From positions 1-64,000 of the forward strand of contig JAFUSR010000001.1 of assembly GCA_017467585.1 (NCBI GenBank): a stretch of 64,000 bases of DNA, written 5' to 3'. The number at the start of each line of letters is the position of its first letter. Position 1 is the first letter of the stretch. Positions 58,535 to 64,000 of this stretch are shown one piece after another. This DNA is from Clostridia bacterium. GTDB lineage: Bacteria > Bacillota > Clostridia > Christensenellales > UBA1242. A program made the position numbers and the translations under genes. Under the pieces are notes generated by a model that saw only the letters and a program-made list of their open reading frames with translations, was not told where the DNA came from and did not search any database.

Positions 58535-60709
58535 TTATAAGTGAAGAACTCTGTCGCGAATCTCTTGCGTTCTGCCTTGGTTCCAGAATTGAGAACCAAT
58601 ATATCCGCAAGTACGTCTTGCAACGTTCATTTTGCTTTGGTCACGGTTGTGGCAATGTGGGCATTCCCAAACAAGTTTTCCATCGTCTTCAACAATTTGA
58701 ATTTCTCCGTCGTAGCCACAAACTTGGCAATAGTCACTCTTTGTGTTGAGCTCTGCATAAATGATTGTGTCGTAGATATATTTCAAAACGTTTAACACTG
58801 CAGGAATGTTGCCCTTCATGTCTGGAACTTCGATATAGCTAATTGCACCACCAGGGCTCAAACGTTGGAATTCACTTTCGAACTTAAGTTTTGTGAAAGC
58901 ATCAATTTGTTCAGTAACGTGAACGTGATAACTGTTTGTAATGTAGTTTTTATCTGTGATTCCAGGAATAATGCCAAATCTGCGTTGAAGTGCCTTTGCA
59001 AATTTGTATGTTGTGCTTTCAATTGGTGTGCCATAAAGTGAGAAGTCCATGTTGTGTTTAGCTTTCCACTCTTTGCACTTGTCGTTCATATATTGCATAA
59101 CTTTGAGAGCAAATGGTTTTGCTTTTTCATCTGTGTGAGAAAGACCAGTCATATATTTTACGCACTCATAAAGTCCTGCATATCCAAGAGAAATTGTTGA
59201 ATAACCACCATAGAGAAGTTTGTCAATTTTTTCTCCTTTTTTAAGACGAGCAAGCGCACCATATTGCCAAAGGATTGGCGCAACATCACTTGGTGTTCCC
59301 TCTAGGCGCATGTGACGGCACATAAGTCCACGATAGCAAAGCTCAAGTCGTTCGTCAAAAATCTTCCAGAATTTTTCCATGTTTCCACCAGAAGAAAGTG
59401 CAACATCAGGAAGGTTAATTGTTACAACGCCTTGGTTGAAACGGCCATAATATTTTGGTTTGCCGTTTTCATCGACATAAGGAGTCAAAAAGCTTCTGCA
59501 TCCCATGCAGGTGTAGCAGTGTCCTTCTCCGTTTTTATCAACCTTATATTCAAGCATTTTCTTTTCGCTGATATAGTCAGGAACCATGCGTTTTGCTGTG
59601 CATTTTGCAGCAAGTTCAGTCAAATACCAATATTTGCTGTCTTCGTGAATGTTTTGTTCTTCCAAAACATAAATAAGTTTTGGGAATGCTGGGGTTATCC
59701 AAACGCCTTCTTCGTTTTTAACACCTTGAATACGTTGTTTCAAAACCTCTTCAATAATCATTGCAAGGTCTGCTTTTTCGCGTTCGTTTCTGGCCTCTCC
59801 AAGATACATAAACACTGTGATAAATGGAGCTTGTCCGTTGGTTGTCATTAGAGTTACAACTTGATATTGAATTGTTTGAACACCAGCCTCGATTTCTTTT
59901 TTAACTTTGCTTTCAACAATAGAAGCAAGTTGTTCTTCGCTAACGTCAACACCTGCTTCTTTAAATTCATCGATTAACTCTTGTCTGATTTTCTTGCGGC
60001 TGTCATCAACAAATGGTGCAAGGTGAGTCAGGCTTATGCTCTGTCCACCATATTGGCAAGATGCAACCTGCGCAATAATTTGTGTTGCAATGTTGCAGGC
60101 TGTTGTAAAGCGATGTGGCTTTTCAATTTTGGTGCCAGAAATTACTGTTCCATTTTGAAGCATGTCTTCAAGGTTAACAAGATCACAGTTATGCATATGC
60201 TGAGCATAATAGTCCATGTCGTGGAAGTGAATAATTCCCTCATCGTGAGCTTTTACGATGTCTTCTGGAAGCAAAATTCTTCTTGAAATATCTTTGCTAA
60301 CTTCGCCAGCCATGTAGTCTCTTTGAACACTATTTACGGTTGGGTTTTTGTTTGAGTTTTCTTGCTTAACCTCTTCGTTGTTAGCTTCAATGAGTTCCAA
60401 AATTTGGCCATCGGTTGTGTTGGCCTTGCGTGCAAGCGCACGTGTGTATCTATATGTTATGTATGCACGAGACAAGTTGTATGCCCCAAGTTGCATAAGA
60501 TTGTCTTCAACCTTATCTTGAATTTCTTCAACGCTAAGAGCTCTCTTTTGAGCTTTGCCAAGTTTTTCAATCTTTTTAGCAATCTCAGCAATTTGTTCAT
60601 CACTAATTCTGTCGGTTTCTGCAACACTTAAATTAGCTTTAGAAATTGCCTTAATAATTTTCTCCTTGTCAAATTCTGCTTCTGAACCATTACGTTTAAT
60701 AATTTTCAT
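58535..60709 (-). CDS. nrdD: anaerobic ribonucleoside-triphosphate reductase
   Basis: Class III glycyl-radical enzyme that makes dNTPs without oxygen. The N-terminal ATP-cone ('IIKRNGSEAEFDKEKIIKAI'), the central barrel, the zinc site near the end (CQVC and CPHC) and the glycyl radical loop 'RRTCGYIGSQFWNQGR' are present over 724 residues. The start follows AAGGAG. It is expressed from a promoter overlapped by NrdR-like boxes and is followed by nrdG. Confidence 0.97.
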   Translation of the reverse strand: MKIIKRNGSEAEFDKEKIIKAISKANLSVAETDRISDEQIAEIAKKIEKLGKAQKRALSVEEIQDKVEDNLMQLGAYNLSRAYITYRYTRALARKANTTDGQILELIEANNEEVKQENSNKNPTVNSVQRDYMAGEVSKDISRRILLPEDIVKAHDEGIIHFHDMDYYAQHMHNCDLVNLEDMLQNGTVISGTKIEKPHRFTTACNIATQIIAQVASCQYGGQSISLTHLAPFVDDSRKKIRQELIDEFKEAGVDVSEEQLASIVESKVKKEIEAGVQTIQYQVVTLMTTNGQAPFITVFMYLGEARNEREKADLAMIIEEVLKQRIQGVKNEEGVWITPAFPKLIYVLEEQNIHEDSKYWYLTELAAKCTAKRMVPDYISEKKMLEYKVDKNGEGHCYTCMGCRSFLTPYVDENGKPKYYGRFNQGVVTINLPDVALSSGGNMEKFWKIFDERLELCYRGLMCRHMRLEGTPSDVAPILWQYGALARLKKGEKIDKLLYGGYSTISLGYAGLYECVKYMTGLSHTDEKAKPFALKVMQYMNDKCKEWKAKHNMDFSLYGTPIESTTYKFAKALQRRFGIIPGITDKNYITNSYHVHVTEQIDAFTKLKFESEFQRLSPGGAISYIEVPDMKGNIPAVLNVLKYIYDTIIYAELNTKSDYCQVCGYDGEIQIVEDDGKLVWECPHCHNRDQSKMNVARRTCGYIGSQFWNQGRTQEIRDRVLHL

Positions 60710-60788
60710 TTTTTTTGCTCCTTGTCTCTAGTTGTTTTTTTGTTTATTTTGTTTCCGAGCGATCTTCTCTGTTCGTCGGATTAAACCA

Positions 60789-60842
60789 ATCATATACCAT
60801 ATCTTGTGGTTGTGTCAACCAAAAAAGCACAATATTTTGTAT
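60789..60842 (-). promoter_or_regulatory. nrdD promoter with two NrdR-like boxes
   Basis: On the minus strand TTGACA (60818-60813), 18-base spacer, TATGAT (60794-60789). Box 1 (60794-60809, 12 of 16 to the NrdR consensus ACACWATATATWGTGT) fills the spacer; box 2 (60827-60842, 13 of 16) lies just upstream. They are 33 bases apart, about three helical turns, as known NrdR sites are. Confidence 0.65.
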
Positions 60843-61110
60843 TTTTATCTTTTCGCAAAAATTTTGCAAAAACTGCAAAATGCACCATTTTCGGTTGTTA
60901 AAAATTTTTAAAAATTAAAAAAAACTCCAGTTCACAAAAAGGTATAAATTTAAACAAAAATGTCACAAAAAATTGCTTTTTGACATTTTGAGAATAATTC
61001 TGCTCTTTTGTAATTAAAATTTTAATTTGCGATTTTTGAAATTTTGACGTCGTTTTTACGACTAAAAAAATAAAAATTTTTATAAAAATTTTGTGTGCGA
61101 ACACAATTTT
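60843..61110. other. AT-rich gene-free stretch with several hairpins
   Basis: No gene is supported. Three inverted repeats stand out: AAATGTCA/TGACATTT with an inner A5/T5 stem (60957-60988), GTCGT/ACGAC (61049-61062) and TTGTGT/ACACAA flanked by AT pairs (61085-61110). No DnaA boxes or promoters of note are seen. The role is unknown. Confidence 0.4.
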
Positions 61111-61113
61111 CAG

Positions 61114-61147
61114 GCACAAAAAAAGGCAACATATTGTGTTGCCTTTG
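61114..61147 (-). terminator. terminator of lysS
   Basis: GGCAACA (61125-61131) pairs with TGTTGCC (61137-61143), with seven T residues following on the minus strand. Confidence 0.85.
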
Positions 61148-61155
61148 CTTCTATT

Positions 61156-62616
61156 TTAATCTTTCATGATTGGAAACAGAACAACGTCACGAATATTTGG
61201 ACAATCAAATATGAATTGCATGAATCTGTCTATTCCAAAACCAAGGCCAGAGATTGGTGGCATTCCGTGTTCCATTGCCAGCAAAAAGTTTTCGTCCACA
61301 TCCATGGTTTCTTCGTCGCCAGCCTGTTTCTCTTTGAGTTGAAGTTCTAAATTCTTTCTTTGAACAATTGGGTCAACAAGTTCGCTATATGCCTTAACAA
61401 GTTCTGCACCGCCAGCAACAACTTGGAACACATCAATAATTCTGTCATCTTTGTCGTTGTGACGAGCAAGTGGAATTAAGCTTGCAGGATAGTTATATAG
61501 AATTGTTGGGTTAACAATTGGTTCGCGAATCTTTCTCTTATAAACATAGTCAATAAGGGTTCTAACGGTTTTGCACTCTTCAAGGTCGTCATAACTGAAC
61601 AATTTTCTATCCACTATAATTTTTTTAAGTTTATCAACATCGTCAATATCCAAAAAGTCACAGCCAAGAAGTTCTGTCATTTTTTCAACATAGTTAATAC
61701 GTGGCCACTCGCCAGCAAAATCAATTTCTTGTCCTTGATAATTAACCTTTGTTGTTCCGAGGCACTTGTTTAACAGTTCGGTTATCATGCCCTTAAAAAA
61801 TTTGATGTTATCTTCAAAATACCAATAAGATGCATACCACTCAACTTGTGTGAATTCTTGCAAATGAGATGGGTCCATGCCTTCGTTTCTGAAGTCTTTT
61901 CCGAGTTCAAAAACTCTGTCGATGCCTGCCCCGATGCACTGCTTTAAATAGCACTCTGTGGCAATGCGCAAATTGCACTCCATGTCAAGCGCATTATGAT
62001 GAGTGAAAAATGGTTTTGCGCTTGCACCAGACACGCTTGTTTGCAAAATTGGGGTTTCAACTTCAATAAATCCATTGTCTTCGAGATATCTTCTGATAAA
62101 CGAAACAACCTTGCTACGAGTTATAAAGATTTTTCTTGAATCTTCGTTCATAATCAGGTCAAGATATCTTTGGCGATATTTAATTTCTGTGTCGGTTACA
62201 CCATGAAACTTTTCAGGTAGTGGTCTTATTGTTTTCGACAAGAGTTCAACTTTTTCGGCCCTAACAGTAACTTCGCCAGTTTGAGTTAAATAAACCTCGC
62301 CCTCAACGCCAATAAAGTCGCCGATGTCTATCATCTTTTTATAGAAATTGTAGTCTTCTTCTGAGAATTCGTTTCTTCCAACAGAAATTTGAATTTTGTC
62401 GTAGATATCTCTAATTTGGCAGAATCCAAATTTTCCCATTACTCTGCGAAAGACAATTCTTCCGGCAATTCTAACCTTTTCGCCAACCTTTGTGCGAGCT
62501 TCATGAATTGTGCATGTGCGCTCAAAACGTTGTTTGAAAGGAATTTCACCCATTTGTTTCAATTCTTCAATTTTGTGCTTTCTTATATCAACTTCGTTTG
62601 ATAAAATTTCTTCCAT
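61156..62616 (-). CDS. lysS: lysyl-tRNA synthetase, class II
   Basis: Charges tRNA-Lys. The N-terminal OB-fold domain (about 50-150, 'VRIAGRIVFRRVMGKFGF') and class II motifs 'NGFIEVETPILQTSVSGASA' (1), 'FRNEGMDPSHLQEFTQVEWY' (2) and 'GLGFGIDRFMQFI' (3) are present in 486 residues. The ATG at 62616 is preferred because GGAGG lies eight bases upstream and the in-frame TTG at 62628 is part of that site. Confidence 0.97.
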   Translation of the reverse strand: MEEILSNEVDIRKHKIEELKQMGEIPFKQRFERTCTIHEARTKVGEKVRIAGRIVFRRVMGKFGFCQIRDIYDKIQISVGRNEFSEEDYNFYKKMIDIGDFIGVEGEVYLTQTGEVTVRAEKVELLSKTIRPLPEKFHGVTDTEIKYRQRYLDLIMNEDSRKIFITRSKVVSFIRRYLEDNGFIEVETPILQTSVSGASAKPFFTHHNALDMECNLRIATECYLKQCIGAGIDRVFELGKDFRNEGMDPSHLQEFTQVEWYASYWYFEDNIKFFKGMITELLNKCLGTTKVNYQGQEIDFAGEWPRINYVEKMTELLGCDFLDIDDVDKLKKIIVDRKLFSYDDLEECKTVRTLIDYVYKRKIREPIVNPTILYNYPASLIPLARHNDKDDRIIDVFQVVAGGAELVKAYSELVDPIVQRKNLELQLKEKQAGDEETMDVDENFLLAMEHGMPPISGLGFGIDRFMQFIFDCPNIRDVVLFPIMKD

Positions 62617-62768
62617 TTTTTCCTCCAAAATTTCAATAAAAATAATAACACAAACATGGTTTCAAGTCAATGATTTGTTAAAATGTTAAGTTTTTTCGTA
62701 TTCTTTTTTGTTTGTTTTTAATTCTAAACAACTGCAACTTTCCATATATTTAATTGAAAAGGTGAAAA

Positions 62769-64000
62769 ATGAAATTAGTTGAAATCTTCGAAAAATTCAA
62801 TTCTAGCAAAAACGGTTTAAACAGCAGCCAGGTGACCGAAAATGTAAAATATGGTCAAAATATTTTAAAAAACAACAAAAAAGAGTCTTTTTTTGTTAAA
62901 TTTTTAAAACAATTTTCTAATTTAATGGTTCTTGTTCTTTTAATTTCGGCAGTTGTTTCAACCATAATCAGCCTCTCAACACACAAATATGACGACCTTT
63001 TTGAAGGTGCACTAATTTTTGTTATTGTTGTCGCTAATGCAATTATTGGAGTTGTTCAAGAACAAAAAGCAGAAGTTGCGTTAGAAGAAATAAAAAAGCT
63101 CTCTTCTCCAAAGTCTAAGGTTTTACGAAACGGGCAAATTGCAACAATTAATTCAACTGAAATTGTGGTCGGAGATGTCGTGTTGCTTAAAATGGGCGAC
63201 AACGTACCTGCAGACATAAAAATTTTTGAGTGCAACAACTTAAAGGTTAACGAAAGCAGTTTAACTGGCGAAAGCGAAGCTGTTTTTAAAACCTCTTGCA
63301 AAGACACAGACCAATCTACTCCAATATCTGAACGTGAAGATATGTGTTTTTCCGGAACATCTGTTGCCTACGGAAGTGGCCGAGGCGTTGTTGTCGCCGT
63401 TGGCGAACACACACAAATGGGCAAAATTGCAGGACAACTATTAGAAAAGCAGCCCAAGTCTCCACTTGAAAAAAACATGGAAAGAATTGGAAAAGTGATA
63501 ACTTATGGTGTTCTTGTTATTGTTGCAATTGTCTTTTTGTCGCAGCTTATTTTTAACAGCGAGTTTAATTTTTTGAACAGTTTTCTAACCGCCGTTGCCC
63601 TTGCCGTTGCTGCAATTCCGGAAAGTTTGCCGGCGGTTATCACAATTGTTATGGCACTTGGCGTTGAAAAGCTCGCAAAACACGGCGCAATTGTTAAGTC
63701 TCTTGCAAGCGTTGAAACACTAGGCAGTTGCACTTGCCTTGCCACAGACAAAACAGGCACATTAACACAAAACAAAATGAAAGTAAAAAGTGTCTATTTT
63801 GAGGGTGAATTGATTTCAGAGAATTTTAAAAATAAAAATCTAGACATTCTTTTTAAAGCCATAACTCTTTGCAACAACACAAAACTAGATGACAAAAATA
63901 ATTATGTTGGTGATGCAACAGAAGTCAGCCTGCTAAAGTTTGCAAAAGCCAATTCGGCTCAAACACTCTGCAATGGTTTTGTCAGAACAAAAGAATTTGC
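62769..64000 (+). CDS. P-type calcium-transporting ATPase (partial, runs off the window)
   Basis: The first 410 codons of a P2-type cation ATPase open at the right edge. Visible: N-terminal cation-ATPase domain, first spans ('LMVLVLLISAVVSTIISL'), actuator TGES in 'VNESSLTGESEAV', the M4 ion-site motif 'AAIPESLPAVITIVMAL' and the phosphorylation site D327 in 'ATDKTGTLTQNKM'. PE(G/S)LP points to Ca2+ or similar P2A/P2B pumps. The ATG follows AAAAGGTG by four to five bases. About 870-900 residues are expected, so more than half is missing. Confidence 0.9.
   Translation, partial: MKLVEIFEKFNSSKNGLNSSQVTENVKYGQNILKNNKKESFFVKFLKQFSNLMVLVLLISAVVSTIISLSTHKYDDLFEGALIFVIVVANAIIGVVQEQKAEVALEEIKKLSSPKSKVLRNGQIATINSTEIVVGDVVLLKMGDNVPADIKIFECNNLKVNESSLTGESEAVFKTSCKDTDQSTPISEREDMCFSGTSVAYGSGRGVVVAVGEHTQMGKIAGQLLEKQPKSPLEKNMERIGKVITYGVLVIVAIVFLSQLIFNSEFNFLNSFLTAVALAVAAIPESLPAVITIVMALGVEKLAKHGAIVKSLASVETLGSCTCLATDKTGTLTQNKMKVKSVYFEGELISENFKNKNLDILFKAITLCNNTKLDDKNNYVGDATEVSLLKFAKANSAQTLCNGFVRTKEF

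Noticed and set aside
60715-60918. 67-codon open frame on the plus strand before lysS
   Set aside because: It lies antisense to the nrdD leader and NrdR boxes, has no ribosome site and is a phenylalanine/serine-rich frame typical of AT-rich non-coding DNA.

Overview
The window is 64 kb of low-GC, AT-rich intergenic, gene-dense bacterial chromosome. It looks like an anaerobic member of the Bacillota (Clostridia-like). The evidence is the origin-type gene cluster (rpmH-rnpA-yidD-yidC-jag, dnaA-dnaN, recF, gyrB-gyrA, mnmE-mnmG), anaerobic NrdD/NrdG, rubrerythrin, single-span signal peptidase I, HU, strong AGGAGG ribosome sites, tRNA genes with encoded CCA, and lipoproteins carrying InlB-type B repeats. 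No 16S gene is present, so species cannot be read from the window. TAA and TAG dominate as stops; TGA was seen only for dapA and rnpA.

Layout. 1-2.96 kb: a perfect promoter drives a tRNA-like element and tRNA-Ile, followed by a small XRE repressor with two operators and two membrane proteins with zinc ribbons. 3.2-5.9 kb: a short, divergent dapA-lysC pair, a winged-helix regulator and rubrerythrin. 6-14.4 kb: rsmF, a CorC/HlyC-type transporter, a 916-residue unknown protein, typA, and a divergent DUF4258-like/XRE pair around a perfect inverted repeat. 14.4-19.1 kb: an LD-carboxypeptidase and a redox operon (gpx-ohrR-trxA-trxB). 19.2-26.1 kb: small unknown and membrane proteins, tdk, a candidate small RNA, a GIY-YIG endonuclease gene flanked by a 39-base direct repeat next to tRNA-Ser, an ankyrin protein and dut. 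26.4-35.5 kb: a 1393-residue surface lipoprotein, an SDR, a ZIP transporter, an unknown protein, tRNA-Arg, signal peptidase I and a small lipoprotein. 35.7-53.5 kb: the origin-type cluster in rearranged order. 53.6-57.2 kb: glmS-glmM and a stand-alone GlmU acetyltransferase domain. 57.4-60.8 kb: HU, nrdG, nrdD with NrdR-like boxes. 61.2-64 kb: lysS and the first two thirds or less of a P-type Ca2+-ATPase cut by the window edge.

How it works together. Most genes are housekeeping: replication initiation and topology, tRNA modification, membrane-protein insertion, amino-sugar supply for the wall, dNTP supply (NrdD/G, Tdk, Dut) and peroxide defence suited to an anaerobe. The less ordinary parts are the tRNA-like element with a structured insertion, the 70-nt RNA gene at 22.8 kb, the GIY-YIG unit, a repeated arrangement in which the -10 box lies 6-9 bases before the ATG (apparently leaderless mRNAs), and the broken-up origin cluster. 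I found no CRISPR array, integrase, transposase, prophage or recognised defence system.
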